The notes: generated by a model from the sequence alone, not told the origin. A stretch of 64,000 bases of DNA from Pseudobutyrivibrio sp. (GCF_015057185.1 NZ_SVEV01000006.1:36738-100737), one strand, 5' to 3'; shown: positions 8,578-17,899, counted from the stretch's first letter. A program made the numbers and translations.

Positions 8578-10983
8578 TTACTCATATTTAAACTGATATT
8601 TGATTTCAATAAATCTAATCTCTGTAGCCTTAAGAACATACTCAATCTCAAGCTTATTATCGCTAACCTCGATTTCCTGTCTTTCCATGTTTGGGTTGGC
8701 ATGCTGTTTGATAAACTGTATCTCCTCATTTTCCATGGAGCTGGCAAGTCCAAGTCCTTTCCACAAATCCTGCACACTGCCATATTCTGGATTAATGTAA
8801 TAGGTCTTTATCTGGTAATTACCATTTTGAACATTATTAAGCACAACATTGAGATTCAAATCCTCTGTATCTGAAATGTAATAATCAATATCCTTTATCT
8901 GTATGCTGTCCTCTTCTATGTCCAAATATTTCTCTGATAAAGGTTTGAAGTTATGACACACAATTGAATAGCTGCCTCTTCCATTAGTGGATACAATTCC
9001 ATTCTCACATCGAATAATCTCGTTGTAGTAACTACGATTTAAAAACTCTACCGCATAAAAGGATGGCTTTTTAATTCCATCTCTGGAAATCAATCCTGCA
9101 TCACCACTGAGCAATGTGTTAGTATCATAGTATTCTGCGTACAAATCCAATCCGTGCCAATAGCACATTACATCAACCTCACCTATCATATCGATATAGT
9201 TTTTCATGATGTAGGCTGCATGCTCGCAGCTATCGCTGATTACATTTCTATTGGAAATGGTGTAATTCCACTCATCTAAATGAAATTCTTTTACATTAAA
9301 TCCCTCATCAGCCATACACTTCTTCATGACAGCAACCTGATTTTTAACGTAATCCTTGTCCAAGGATTTCTTGCCATAGGTAAACTGTCCATCACTAAAG
9401 GAAATGTATTGGAATGAACCAAATGACACAAAGTCTGGCCAAATATCTCTCTTTTTCCAAATGGCAAAAACCTCTTCTGCCATAGTTTTTTCGTAACCCA
9501 AAATTAGTCCCGGCCCACCTATATTAATGTCCGGACTAATGGATTTGAAGGTATTATATACCATATCAAAATAATGGTAGTATTCGCCGTTCTCTCTGGT
9601 GATATTCAGCTTAGGATTATTCCAAAATTCAAAATACCATTTTTCGATTTCTTCAACACCATAGCGATTAACCAAATGAATACTCAAATCCTTGATAAGC
9701 TTTTTGTAGTATTCATAATCAAATAGCTCATTTTCAGTAGCTGTCACGTTGATATATCGTTCGGGTGCATACATGAGCAAGGTAGGCTTTTGTCCAACCT
9801 CCATGTATAGCTTTATTTTATTATCCACAAGAAAATCTAGTACATTATCAAGCTTGTGGAAGCTAAACTGTCCATTTTCCCTAATAAAAGCATTCTGTGC
9901 AAACACATCCCACACACGCACATGAGTAATTCCCAATTTTTCCTTTAGCTCAAGAAGCTGTTCCTGTGCCTCCTGCTGAAGCAACATGTAAACACTTCCA
10001 ATATTGATTACTCTAGTTTCATCTACATATTTTTTCTTGTAAATACTAGCATCAGCTTGAATGCTTTTTTTATTCAAATCCAATCTTGCATGTTTCGCAT
10101 TGTCATTTTCAATATAAGTGATAATCTGCTGCTTGCCCTGTTCATCATCTACTTCAATTGGATTATTTCTGTTTTGGTTTTCCGCAGTCTTTCTATATTC
10201 TCCTGGGGAAACATTAAATACCTTTTTAAAAGATTTGTTAAAGGCAGCAGAAGTGCAAAAGCCGTTGTCCATAGCAATATGTGTAAGGCTCTTATTGGTA
10301 TAAATCAGTTCGTCCACTGCATGAAACAATCGAATATTATTCAGGTAATCCACAAAGGTCATACCAAATTTTTTCTTGATATATTTAGAAAGATAGGCTG
10401 GTGTCAAAAACATCTGCTCCGCCAAATCATTAAGACTGATCGCAGACTGATAGTGTCCTTGAATGTAGCTTTGAATCTCACTAATTCGCTCTTTTTCTGC
10501 ATCATTGTCAAACAGTACTCTAGTCTCCTCTGTTTTGACCATAAAATTCGCAATCAGCACATGGAGCATCTGGTAATAAAGGGCCTGTAAATAGCATTTA
10601 TCCTTGTTACCTTCTGTGTAATAATAACGGATAATCTCCTTCATCTGATGGCGCAGTTTATCATAGGCAGAATTTTTATCCACTGCCGAATTACACAAGA
10701 ACAACATCTGAGTGGTGCCAACAGTTTGAGAAAGCAAATAATAATCTATGGCAAAGCGAATAGCCAAAAGATTGCCCGAATTTTCAAATTTATGACGCTT
10801 ATTAGAATTAATGAGAATCATGTCCTCTTCCTTGAGATGGAATACCTTGTCATCAATTACCACATCAACAGAACCAGCGAGCACATAGAGCAAATCCAAA
10901 TTCTGATGGTAATGCTGCTCTCTCGGCTCGCTGTTAGACTCATGAATAATATTAAATTGAACAATTTCTCTTATATTTTCCAT
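8578..10983 (-). CDS. AraC-type regulator fused to a GH39-like domain with a changed acid/base residue
   Basis: About 801 residues from the ATG at 10983 (a TTG two codons upstream is an alternative; neither has a clear ribosome site). The order is: an N-terminal cupin (about 10-85, HYHQNLDLLYVLAGS), an AraC/XylS double HTH (about 167-265, ISLNDLAEQMFLTPAYLSKY, then FNVSPGEYRK), and a GH39 beta-xylosidase-like TIM barrel with C-terminal beta domain (about 310-801). The nucleophile motif is present (LDEWN, Glu near 571). The acid/base motif, normally Asn-Glu-Pro, reads WNNP, so the acid/base Glu is Asn. No signal peptide. I infer a cytoplasmic glycoside-binding sensor that lost normal hydrolase activity. 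A homologue is at 14249. Confidence 0.82.
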   Translation of the reverse strand: MENIREIVQFNIIHESNSEPREQHYHQNLDLLYVLAGSVDVVIDDKVFHLKEEDMILINSNKRHKFENSGNLLAIRFAIDYYLLSQTVGTTQMLFLCNSAVDKNSAYDKLRHQMKEIIRYYYTEGNKDKCYLQALYYQMLHVLIANFMVKTEETRVLFDNDAEKERISEIQSYIQGHYQSAISLNDLAEQMFLTPAYLSKYIKKKFGMTFVDYLNNIRLFHAVDELIYTNKSLTHIAMDNGFCTSAAFNKSFKKVFNVSPGEYRKTAENQNRNNPIEVDDEQGKQQIITYIENDNAKHARLDLNKKSIQADASIYKKKYVDETRVINIGSVYMLLQQEAQEQLLELKEKLGITHVRVWDVFAQNAFIRENGQFSFHKLDNVLDFLVDNKIKLYMEVGQKPTLLMYAPERYINVTATENELFDYEYYKKLIKDLSIHLVNRYGVEEIEKWYFEFWNNPKLNITRENGEYYHYFDMVYNTFKSISPDINIGGPGLILGYEKTMAEEVFAIWKKRDIWPDFVSFGSFQYISFSDGQFTYGKKSLDKDYVKNQVAVMKKCMADEGFNVKEFHLDEWNYTISNRNVISDSCEHAAYIMKNYIDMIGEVDVMCYWHGLDLYAEYYDTNTLLSGDAGLISRDGIKKPSFYAVEFLNRSYYNEIIRCENGIVSTNGRGSYSIVCHNFKPLSEKYLDIEEDSIQIKDIDYYISDTEDLNLNVVLNNVQNGNYQIKTYYINPEYGSVQDLWKGLGLASSMENEEIQFIKQHANPNMERQEIEVSDNKLEIEYVLKATEIRFIEIKYQFKYE

Positions 10984-11044
10984 AGGCAAATTATAAACTA
11001 AAAAATTTCGTATATCATTATAGAATTCCCCAAAAGCCTTTTAT

Positions 11045-11069
11045 TATTTTGCAATCATATTTTTTTGCC
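11045..11069. promoter_or_regulatory. TTGCA-type sites upstream of the AraC-GH39 gene
   Basis: TTTTGCAATCATAT is followed by TTTTTTTGCC in the same orientation about 18 bases on. They resemble the repeated TTGCAACMAAA motif of other promoters in this region. Weak on its own. Confidence 0.25.
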
Positions 11070-11085
11070 TCATTTTTAGCGCAAT

Positions 11086-11117
11086 AAAAGAGCCCTGCTA
11101 ATTGCAAGGCCCTTAAA
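11086..11117 (-). terminator. Terminator after the second GPH symporter
   Basis: On the minus strand AGGGCCTTGC, AATTA, GCAGGGCTCT form a stem with two G-U pairs, followed by TTTATTGC. It begins about 10 bases after the stop at 11127. Confidence 0.7.
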
Positions 11118-11126
11118 ATTCTATAT

Positions 11127-12551
11127 TTATCTATCGTAAGCTCTCTTACCATTCTCAAGATCAGTTCTAATCTCTTCAACCTTTTCAGGTGTAAGCTTGT
11201 ACCAAATCATTGGAACAAGTGAAAGAACACCAATTACAAATGGAATAAGGTTTACTACCGCGTTGATACCCTGACGAGCTGCCTCTGTCTGCTCAGCATT
11301 TGGAACATATCCAACTGCATCAAGAAGAAGAATACCAGCAGCGCCACAAACAGCTGTAGCAATCTTTACACCGAATGAAAGCATTGATGCTGCAACGCCT
11401 TCCTGACGGCGGCCAAGCTTCCAATCACCATACTCAAGTGAATCACCAACTAAGCCGTAGCAAATACCTGAAGCTGAGTTGCAAAGACCACATACGAATG
11501 AGATTCCAAGTAATACTGGAATACCAGCGTTTGGAAGAAGGAACATTGCAAGGAAGCCAATGTTCATTAACATCTGAAGAATGATTAAGTAACCCTTCTT
11601 TGTGAACTTGCTAGTTCCCCATGGAAGTAATAAGCTTCCAATAAGCTGTGCAACAGTCATTACTGTGAAGAATGTTGCAATGTGCATGAAATCACCTACT
11701 ACATAAATGATGTAGAATGTGAGAAGTCCCATACGACCAGATACGCAAATAGCGCCAAGGAATGTTGCAAGAACAACCATAAGAAGCTGATCGTTCTTTG
11801 CGATTTCTCTTAATGATGCAAGGAATCCAAGCTTCTCTGTCTTACCCTTGTTTGAGTGAAGATGCTCTGTATATTTTTCCTTGCAGATAGCTCCGCAAAT
11901 CCAGAATGGAATCATCATGATTACAGCCATGATAATTGCAAATCTAAAGTAACCCTGTGCATCAGCAGCCTCAACTCCTGGATGAGAAAGCTTTAAAAGA
12001 AGAGGTGCAGCTGTTGCTGAAAGGATAATACCGATAATTGAAGAACCTACATTACGGCTTGTTGCAAGAAGCATTCTTACCTTTGAATCAATTGCAACAA
12101 CGTTCTGTAGTGCCTGATAAGCAATAGATGCAGCTGTATAAGCCATACCTGTGCCTATGTAGCAAAGTAAACATACGACTACTTTTGTTGTACCTTCCAT
12201 TGGCCATACTGTAAATGTAAGAATATTAAATATAGCAAGGAAAGGTGGTGCAAAGAACAAGTAAGGGCGGAAACGTCCCCATCTTGTATTTGTTCTATCT
12301 GCGATAGTCCCCATCATTGGATCATTAATAGCATCCCAAACACGAGCAATTAACATAATTAAGGAAATTGCTGAAGCTGAAAGTCCAACGATATCTCTGT
12401 AGAATAATGTCAGGTAGTTGTTAATCATGTACCATGACATCTGACAGCCTATTTCACCAAAAGCATACCCAACTGCCAGCTTTGGGCCTGCTTTTTCGAT
12501 TTTTGGTGCAGCAGCTGCATTATTTGTAGCTGACGTAGATACATCACTCAT
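11127..12551 (-). CDS. GPH-family cation symporter, second copy
   Basis: 474 residues with about 12 TM helices and the GPH signature NDPMMGTIADRTNTRWGRFR between TM2 and TM3. The start has GGGAGGTATTAGAA directly upstream. Sequence divergence from the copy at 5791 is clear across the C-terminal half, which suggests a different substrate rather than a recent duplication. It lies between the first AraC-GH39 regulator and the Gfo/Idh/MocA dehydrogenase, both on the same strand but each separated by a terminator. Import of the glycoside that this region metabolises is the likely role. A pair of TGTTGCA boxes lies about 120 bases upstream. Confidence 0.85.
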   Translation of the reverse strand: MSDVSTSATNNAAAAPKIEKAGPKLAVGYAFGEIGCQMSWYMINNYLTLFYRDIVGLSASAISLIMLIARVWDAINDPMMGTIADRTNTRWGRFRPYLFFAPPFLAIFNILTFTVWPMEGTTKVVVCLLCYIGTGMAYTAASIAYQALQNVVAIDSKVRMLLATSRNVGSSIIGIILSATAAPLLLKLSHPGVEAADAQGYFRFAIIMAVIMMIPFWICGAICKEKYTEHLHSNKGKTEKLGFLASLREIAKNDQLLMVVLATFLGAICVSGRMGLLTFYIIYVVGDFMHIATFFTVMTVAQLIGSLLLPWGTSKFTKKGYLIILQMLMNIGFLAMFLLPNAGIPVLLGISFVCGLCNSASGICYGLVGDSLEYGDWKLGRRQEGVAASMLSFGVKIATAVCGAAGILLLDAVGYVPNAEQTEAARQGINAVVNLIPFVIGVLSLVPMIWYKLTPEKVEEIRTDLENGKRAYDR

Positions 12552-12670
12552 TTCTAATACCTCCCTAAGTCATTTGTGATGATAAGATAATAACAACTAA
12601 ATTTCTACCTAACTTGTCCTAAAAAAAGATTATTTTATAAATCCTTGCGAAAATTCAAAAAATCTGTGTA

Positions 12671-12700
12671 TGTTGCAACAAAACGAATCATTCTGTTGCA
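12671..12700. promoter_or_regulatory. Directly repeated TGTTGCA boxes, 23 bp apart
   Basis: TGTTGCAACAAAAC begins at 12671 and TGTTGCA recurs at 12694, a spacing of about two helical turns as expected for an AraC-family site. They lie upstream of the symporter gene that starts at 12551. Confidence 0.4.
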
Positions 12701-12718
12701 GACCTCTAGTAAAAGTGC

Positions 12719-12778
12719 CAAAAGCCTGAGTCCCACTTTTATTCACATTGATGAATCAAAGTAAAACTCAGGCTTTCA
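12719..12778 (-). terminator. Long hairpin terminator after the Gfo/Idh/MocA gene
   Basis: Outer stem AAAGCCTGAGT (12721-12731) with ACTCAGGCTTT (12766-12776), and an inner stem around ATTCACATTGATGAAT. It starts about 12 bases after the stop at 12790. Confidence 0.75.
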
Positions 12779-12789
12779 TTTAGTTATTA

Positions 12790-13860
12790 TTATTCAAAAT
12801 CTACAGATTTACCTGTACGAGCAGACTCTCTTGCTGCCTCCATGAGACGAAGAACTCGACGTGTTTCAGGAATCTTTACAAGGAACTCTTCCTGTCCATC
12901 GAATGCCTTACGGTAATTCTCAAAGTAATCCTCATGAGTTGTATTTGCAATTGGAAGTGGCTCTGTAATAAGCTTTCCTTCTGGTGGTGGTCCAAATGAA
13001 CGTGTAGGACCCGCTGCAGTCATAGTACGCTGACCGCCAACATTCTGAAGCAATCCATTTGTACGAACGATTGCCCCCTGTGGATCAAATCCATCAAGGT
13101 AAGCAGTTCCCTTATTTCCGCCCATAATCCAATGACGCTCAAACCACTTATTATCCATTTTATCTGTAAGGAAATATGTACCAAGCTCAACCTCAGCCAT
13201 AATTCCATTATCAAACTTCATAAGAATCTTGAAGTAATCATCAACCTCAAAGTTGATTACGTTTCTAACATCAGCAAATACTGACTTAATCTTTGCGCCT
13301 GGCATCATCCAAAGCATCTGATCAAGAAGGTGAACACCCCAGTCAAAGAGCATTCCGCCACCCTCTGCAATATATACATGCCAATCATGCATATTTCCGT
13401 TGAAGCCGTACAAGCTACTCTTGATAGAATAAACATCACCAAGTGTCTCGCTATCGTACACATTCTTCATTGTACGGAAATCTTTATCAAATCTTCTCTG
13501 ATGATGTACAGTAAAGTTAACACCGCACTCATCAACAACCTTTACCATGTCATCAAGCTCTTCCAAGTTCATAGCAACTGGCTTCTCGCAGATAATATCC
13601 TTTCCTGAGCGAGCTGCCTGAATAACAAGGTCATGATGCTGATTATTATTTGCAGCAATAAGTACTACATCAACATCAGGGTCGTTAAACATCTCCTCAT
13701 TATTAGAATATCTCTTAATGCCTTCCTTAACATCCTCAAGCTGCTTAGGGTCAATATCAGAAATACCAACTACCTTGTAGCCATCAAGACGAGTAAGCAT
13801 TGCTTCGTGCTCATGTCCCATAAAGCCATGGCCGATAATACCAATCTTAATTGTCTCCAT
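12790..13860 (-). CDS. Gfo/Idh/MocA-family NAD(P)-dependent sugar dehydrogenase
   Basis: 356 residues. The N-terminal Rossmann motif is IGIIGHGFMGHEHEA, and the family signature CEKPVAMN follows near residue 93. The C-terminal alpha/beta domain carries DWGVHLLDQMLWM, containing the catalytic-type Asp and His. The start has GGAGAAAAACG upstream. Members oxidise sugar hydroxyls, often at C3 or C2, with tightly held NAD. In known puerarin degradation (DgpA) a member of this family makes the 3''-oxo C-glucoside that the C-glycoside deglycosidase then cleaves, so this is the best candidate here for that first step. The C-glycoside deglycosidase genes lie 9 kb downstream. A substrate such as a free sugar or an inositol cannot be excluded. 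Confidence 0.78.
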   Translation of the reverse strand: METIKIGIIGHGFMGHEHEAMLTRLDGYKVVGISDIDPKQLEDVKEGIKRYSNNEEMFNDPDVDVVLIAANNNQHHDLVIQAARSGKDIICEKPVAMNLEELDDMVKVVDECGVNFTVHHQRRFDKDFRTMKNVYDSETLGDVYSIKSSLYGFNGNMHDWHVYIAEGGGMLFDWGVHLLDQMLWMMPGAKIKSVFADVRNVINFEVDDYFKILMKFDNGIMAEVELGTYFLTDKMDNKWFERHWIMGGNKGTAYLDGFDPQGAIVRTNGLLQNVGGQRTMTAAGPTRSFGPPPEGKLITEPLPIANTTHEDYFENYRKAFDGQEEFLVKIPETRRVLRLMEAARESARTGKSVDFE

Positions 13861-13887
13861 CGTTTTTCTCCTTATTAAAAATTTTAC

Positions 13888-13933
13888 ACAAAAAAAGTCG
13901 ATATCTTTTATCTACATAAAATATACCGACTTT
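13888..13933 (-). terminator. Terminator-like hairpin 27 bases before the dehydrogenase start
   Basis: CGACTTT and AAAGTCG arms (13927-13933, 13894-13900) with a run of seven T's on the minus strand. It would end transcription from the AraC-GH39 gene at 14249. It also lies between any upstream promoter and the start at 13860. Confidence 0.65.
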
Positions 13934-13978
13934 CCTCACTTTATTCTCTTATAAACTTCTCAAAATTTTGTTTTTCAT

Positions 13979-13990
13979 TGCAACCAAATA
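13979..13990. promoter_or_regulatory. TTGCAACCAAAT box
   Basis: This 12-mer is identical to 2673-2684 and lies about 119 bases before the dehydrogenase start at 13860. Another ATTGCAAC lies at 14030-14037. Confidence 0.4.
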
Positions 13991-14031
13991 TTTCGTCCCC
14001 AAAATCCACGCAATAGGATGACAAAAATATT

Positions 14032-14250
14032 GCAACTCCCACATAGTGGGGCCCTCCCGTCATTGCGGGAAAGCTAGCCCCATGCAAATTGCCTACGGCA
14101 ATGGGGCTGCTGTGGCAGACGGGCAACTCCCACATAGTGGGGCCCTCCCGTCATTGCGGGAAAGCTAACCCCATGCAAATTGCCTACGGCAATGGGGTTG
14201 CTGTGGCAGACGGGCAACTCCCACATAGTGGGGCCCTCCCGTCTGCTTTT
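14032..14250. repeat. 91-bp tandem repeat, 2.4 copies, GC-rich, structured
   Basis: Two full units (14032-14122, 14123-14213) and a 37-base partial unit (14214-14250) run up to the stop codon of the gene at 14249. Units are nearly identical. Each can fold into CCCACTATGTGGG-type and GACGGG/CCCGTC hairpins, and into a stem AGCCCCAT/ATGGGGCT closed by TTGCCTACGGCAA. The unit 2 stem reads AACCCCAT/ATGGGGTT, a paired change (G14077-C14107 to A14168-T14198). Base composition is much more GC-rich than the surroundings. The 13861-14248 gap holds this block, the hairpin at 13888 and the TTGCA boxes; no gene was seen. Confidence 0.85.
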
Positions 14251-16657
14251 AGTACTCAGGGAAAATGTGGAGTACACAAAATTCCTGTGGTTCCATTTCG
14301 AAATCAAGGGTGAGTACGTCGCCCTTAGATTTTTGGCGGATACGGGATAGCTCTGGTACGCAGCGCTCTTGTAGGTACTTAATGTCGATGCGCTCGAGTT
14401 TGCTGTCGTTGTCGAACTTTGACCATTCATCAATGATTGAGCCATGTTCGCGGTTGACGCTTCGGCGCTTGATGTAGTAGCCTGCATTTTCACTTACGCC
14501 GGTGAGCTTTATGTTAAATCTGCGGTTGTCTTTGGTGTTAAAGTAAGCTTTGGCATCTTCTACAGAAGACTGGTTTTCTGCATCAATGAAATAGCCTGAG
14601 TTGTACCATACTGTGTTGAAGCATATTACCTGGTACTCGTCATCTGCAACCTTTGTAACCATGTAGTTTTCGCCACGAGCTATTACTTTGCTGCCAAGGT
14701 GGTTAAGCATTTTAAGTGCGTAGTAGATTGGCTTTCTGATGGTGTCCTTGGAAAGGATACCGCCACCTCCATTGATTACATTACGTGCTGCATAGGAGTT
14801 AACTTGCCAGTCTGATGCAAGCCAAAGTCCAAATATATCTAGGTCCTTTGCAAACATTACGATGTTGCGAAGTAGTATACAGCCTCTAAAGCAACTGTCG
14901 TTGAGGTAGTTTTGATTTGAGCATGTAAGGTTCCATTCTGATACAACTAAGTGGTTTCGTGGAATGCCTACTTTGTCTAGCATGTTGTAAATGCGCTCTA
15001 ATTCGTGTCCTTCGAAGTCTTTGTCCTGGGAACGTACAAAATTGGCTTTGCCGCCATCAATGTCTGTAATCGCCTTTGGAATGTATGGGAATACAATGGC
15101 AGAGACAAAGTCTGGCTTGTATTCTGCAGAATATAAGCTCTTAAGAATTTGCTCGTAATCCTTTGGCTCCTGTATTCCGGCACCACCACAATATCCAAAC
15201 TGGGCACCAGGAACTAATTCCTTTAGTGTTTTGGAAATATAAGAAAATACGTTAACAAATTCGTAGCCTCCTTCTAGGTAGAAGCTGTCATAATCATCAT
15301 GGAAGCCTTCGAGACCTATCTCAAATCTCCATGTGGATAGTTCATTCTCACCGTAACGTCTGATAAGGTTTATAAAGAATTGCTTGTATAGGTTTTCCCA
15401 TACACGCTGATCCTTGTAATTAATTCGAATGTCCTCAAACCATGCAGATTCTTCTGGGTTTGTAACATTTGCATAAGGTCTGTTTGTAAAATCAAGCCAT
15501 GGCTTTATACGATTTTCTACAAGGAAATCTAATGCCTGGAATATCATATCAAAGTTGTAATCTCCAACAGTTTTTCCATCGGAAACCATTGTCTTTGTGT
15601 TGAATACCATCCAGATTCTGGCATAGGTAAATCCAATTTCCTTTGCTAGATATTGAATATGGTACTGTGTGTTAGCACGAAGAATATCATGGATAAAGCC
15701 AACATTAACCAGCTTATTCCAGCAAGGTTTAAGCTCCTCAGTGTTTCTAACATCTACAACTGCTTCTACAGCAGCATCTGCAGACTTAATCTCCTCGTTA
15801 TGTCTATATTCTTCTTCGATTTTCTGCTTGATTTCTTCATCGACTACAACATCTTTTTTAACTGAGCCCTTCATTTTCTGACGATACTCAGTTGGTGCCA
15901 TGTTATAGATTTCACGGAATACCTTTGTAAATGCACTGGCATTTGAGAAACCACAATCCATGGCAATCTTTGTCATATTTTTCTCTGTATAAAGAAGCTC
16001 ATCTATTGCATATCTAGTACGAACCTGGTTAACATACTCTGCAAAATATGTGCCTGTTTGTTTCTTGAAAAGTCGTGACAAGGTAGAAGTAGATGTGTAC
16101 ATCTGCTTTGCCAAGTCAGACAAGCTAATTCCGTCCTGATAATTTGTGTGAACATAGTGGATGATAATCTGAAGCTTTTCGTCAGCATCATAATTCTCGG
16201 AAATCTCGGCATTGGTATCATCAATCATGTGGTGCTCAATCAACTCATCCAAAAGCTTGTAAAGCATACTATACATCAAGCTTTCAGTCTTCTTAAGAGA
16301 TGTAACATGCTGATATACAATATCTCTGCACAATGAAACAATTTCTAAATATGACTTTGTTTTGTCCACTGAGCTGTTGCATAGGAAAAAGCTGTTAGGC
16401 TTTTTAAGTATGTGAACAAGAATCTGATAATCATACATGATAGAACAAACAATGCTCTTTTCAACTGTCTCAATGCTATGCTGAATACTTGAGTTAATAA
16501 CTAAAACGTCATCTCGCTCTAGTGTGAATACAGAGTCTTTAATTTTTACATTAATAACTCCTTCAACAACATATAATAACTCAACATCAGTATGAAGATG
16601 CTGCGCCTCAGACATGTCCCTATATATATTTACTTTGAATTGGTTGAAGCTATTCAT
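14249..16657 (-). CDS. AraC-type regulator fused to a GH39-like domain, second copy
   Basis: 802 residues with the same layout as the protein at 8578: cupin (about 18-75), AraC double HTH (about 162-262, ISLSDLAKQMYTSTSTLSRL, then MAPTEYRQ), GH39-like barrel from about 315. The nucleophile motif is VVSEWN (Glu574). At the acid/base position the usual WNEP reads GLEG, keeping Glu450 but losing the flanking Trp, Asn and Pro. The start has AAGGAGATTAA. No signal peptide, so it acts in the cytoplasm. It lies directly downstream of the ABC sugar-transport operon, after that operon's terminator, and is a candidate regulator of it. Hydrolase activity is possible but not assured. Confidence 0.82.
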   Translation of the reverse strand: MNSFNQFKVNIYRDMSEAQHLHTDVELLYVVEGVINVKIKDSVFTLERDDVLVINSSIQHSIETVEKSIVCSIMYDYQILVHILKKPNSFFLCNSSVDKTKSYLEIVSLCRDIVYQHVTSLKKTESLMYSMLYKLLDELIEHHMIDDTNAEISENYDADEKLQIIIHYVHTNYQDGISLSDLAKQMYTSTSTLSRLFKKQTGTYFAEYVNQVRTRYAIDELLYTEKNMTKIAMDCGFSNASAFTKVFREIYNMAPTEYRQKMKGSVKKDVVVDEEIKQKIEEEYRHNEEIKSADAAVEAVVDVRNTEELKPCWNKLVNVGFIHDILRANTQYHIQYLAKEIGFTYARIWMVFNTKTMVSDGKTVGDYNFDMIFQALDFLVENRIKPWLDFTNRPYANVTNPEESAWFEDIRINYKDQRVWENLYKQFFINLIRRYGENELSTWRFEIGLEGFHDDYDSFYLEGGYEFVNVFSYISKTLKELVPGAQFGYCGGAGIQEPKDYEQILKSLYSAEYKPDFVSAIVFPYIPKAITDIDGGKANFVRSQDKDFEGHELERIYNMLDKVGIPRNHLVVSEWNLTCSNQNYLNDSCFRGCILLRNIVMFAKDLDIFGLWLASDWQVNSYAARNVINGGGGILSKDTIRKPIYYALKMLNHLGSKVIARGENYMVTKVADDEYQVICFNTVWYNSGYFIDAENQSSVEDAKAYFNTKDNRRFNIKLTGVSENAGYYIKRRSVNREHGSIIDEWSKFDNDSKLERIDIKYLQERCVPELSRIRQKSKGDVLTLDFEMEPQEFCVLHIFPEY

Positions 16658-16730
16658 TTAATCTCCTTGTATAACTGAACTTTCCCCTATCCCCACTTAC
16701 TCAAAATTCTAAACCATTATACAACAACAA

Positions 16731-16762
16731 ATAAGGAGAAGCAAAAATTGCTTCTCCTTATA
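16731..16762 (-). terminator. Terminator of the sugar ABC operon
   Basis: A 14-bp perfect stem, ATAAGGAGAAGCAA with TTGCTTCTCCTTAT, lies about 35 bases after the stop at 16796, with TTTGTTGTTG following on the minus strand. Confidence 0.75.
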
Positions 16763-16795
16763 AACATATATTATCGAGTTAAGATATTGTCCAAT

Positions 16796-17869
16796 TTAGA
16801 AATCTTCATTTGTTACAGATGTTACTGTACCGGTCTCAAGGTACTCATCTACTGTATCCGCATATACGAACATTGTACCAGCCTTCTGGATATGACCTGC
16901 CTCTAATGAACCATCAAGGAGACCATCGCATACGTAAAGCATTTCTGAAGCTGTATCATGAACAGAGCCTGTAAGTACCATACCACGAAGTGGGCACTCA
17001 TCATTGATAGAAGACTTGATAAGCTCTGCCATTGCGTTATCACCATTGATTGCAAAGATAGCCATATCTGAGTAATCCTGAACTGGTGAGCTAAGACCTG
17101 TTAAATAGTTGTTAGCACCTGTTGCAAGGTTTGAGTGAGCTGTAAGGATAACCTTTGTAGAGTCATCTGTTGCATAAAGGTTTTCTACTGCTGACATACC
17201 ATCATCAACTGTCTCATCCTGGCACTCGATTTCCTTAACAAACTTAGCCTTTGTAGAGAACTCCTCAATCTTGTCAAGCTCGTCAGCCTGGATAACACCT
17301 GTATCAGCTGTGCGGCAAGAAAGAACTACTACAGGAACTGAGTGATCCTCTGCATCTGCATATGTCTCATCAATCCACTTGGCTGCAAGCTTACAAGCAC
17401 AATCTGCAAGCTCTGCATCATCAGAAACCATAAGTGCATCGTACTCTGTTGTTGGAGCAACGAAAGCTACAAACTTAATACCCTTTTCCTGACACTCAGC
17501 AACAATACCATCCATTGACTCTGGTGCAACTGACCAGCAGAAAAGTACATCTACTCCCATAGCGATAAAGTTTTCGCATGCTTCAATCTGTGTTGTAGGA
17601 TTGAACTCACCATCTGCATACTGAGCCTCATATCCTGCTTCCTCGAATACTGTTACGAACTCATCAGCAAGCATCTGGAAGAAATCTCCACCGAGACCAA
17701 ATGTTACAAATCCAACCTTTTTGCCTTCGCCTGGCTTACCCTCTGTAGTTGTTGCAGCTCCATCATCTGAGCTAGCATTTTCTGAGCTTCCTGCACTGCT
17801 ACCGCAGCCTACAAATAAAGAGGCTACAAGAGCAACTGCTGTTACTAATGATAATAGTTTCTTTTTCAT
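16796..17869 (-). CDS. Sugar-binding lipoprotein of a ribose-type ABC transporter
   Basis: 357 residues; a lipoprotein signal ending in LFVGC (Cys22), then a Ser/Ala/Thr-rich linker, then a type I periplasmic binding fold: KKVGFVTFGLGGDFFQMLAD, then QIEACENFIAMGVDVLFCWS. It would capture a sugar or glycoside outside the membrane and deliver it to the permease at 17900. GGAGGGTAAAAA precedes the ATG. It is the last gene of the ABC operon, 30 bases after the permease. Sequence does not tell the ligand; the aromatic GDFFQ near the first strand would sit in the binding cleft. Confidence 0.85.
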   Translation of the reverse strand: MKKKLLSLVTAVALVASLFVGCGSSAGSSENASSDDGAATTTEGKPGEGKKVGFVTFGLGGDFFQMLADEFVTVFEEAGYEAQYADGEFNPTTQIEACENFIAMGVDVLFCWSVAPESMDGIVAECQEKGIKFVAFVAPTTEYDALMVSDDAELADCACKLAAKWIDETYADAEDHSVPVVVLSCRTADTGVIQADELDKIEEFSTKAKFVKEIECQDETVDDGMSAVENLYATDDSTKVILTAHSNLATGANNYLTGLSSPVQDYSDMAIFAINGDNAMAELIKSSINDECPLRGMVLTGSVHDTASEMLYVCDGLLDGSLEAGHIQKAGTMFVYADTVDEYLETGTVTSVTNEDF

Positions 17870-17899
17870 TTTTTACCCTCCAATGAAAATTAATTTTAT

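Noticed and set aside
14032..14250. CRISPR-like array
   Set aside because: The 91-base unit repeats without unique spacers and no cas gene is present; it is a plain tandem repeat.
14074..14493. Coding frame across the tandem repeat and the end of the AraC-GH39 gene
   Set aside because: It is an open frame created by the repeats, with no ribosome site and no similarity to known proteins.
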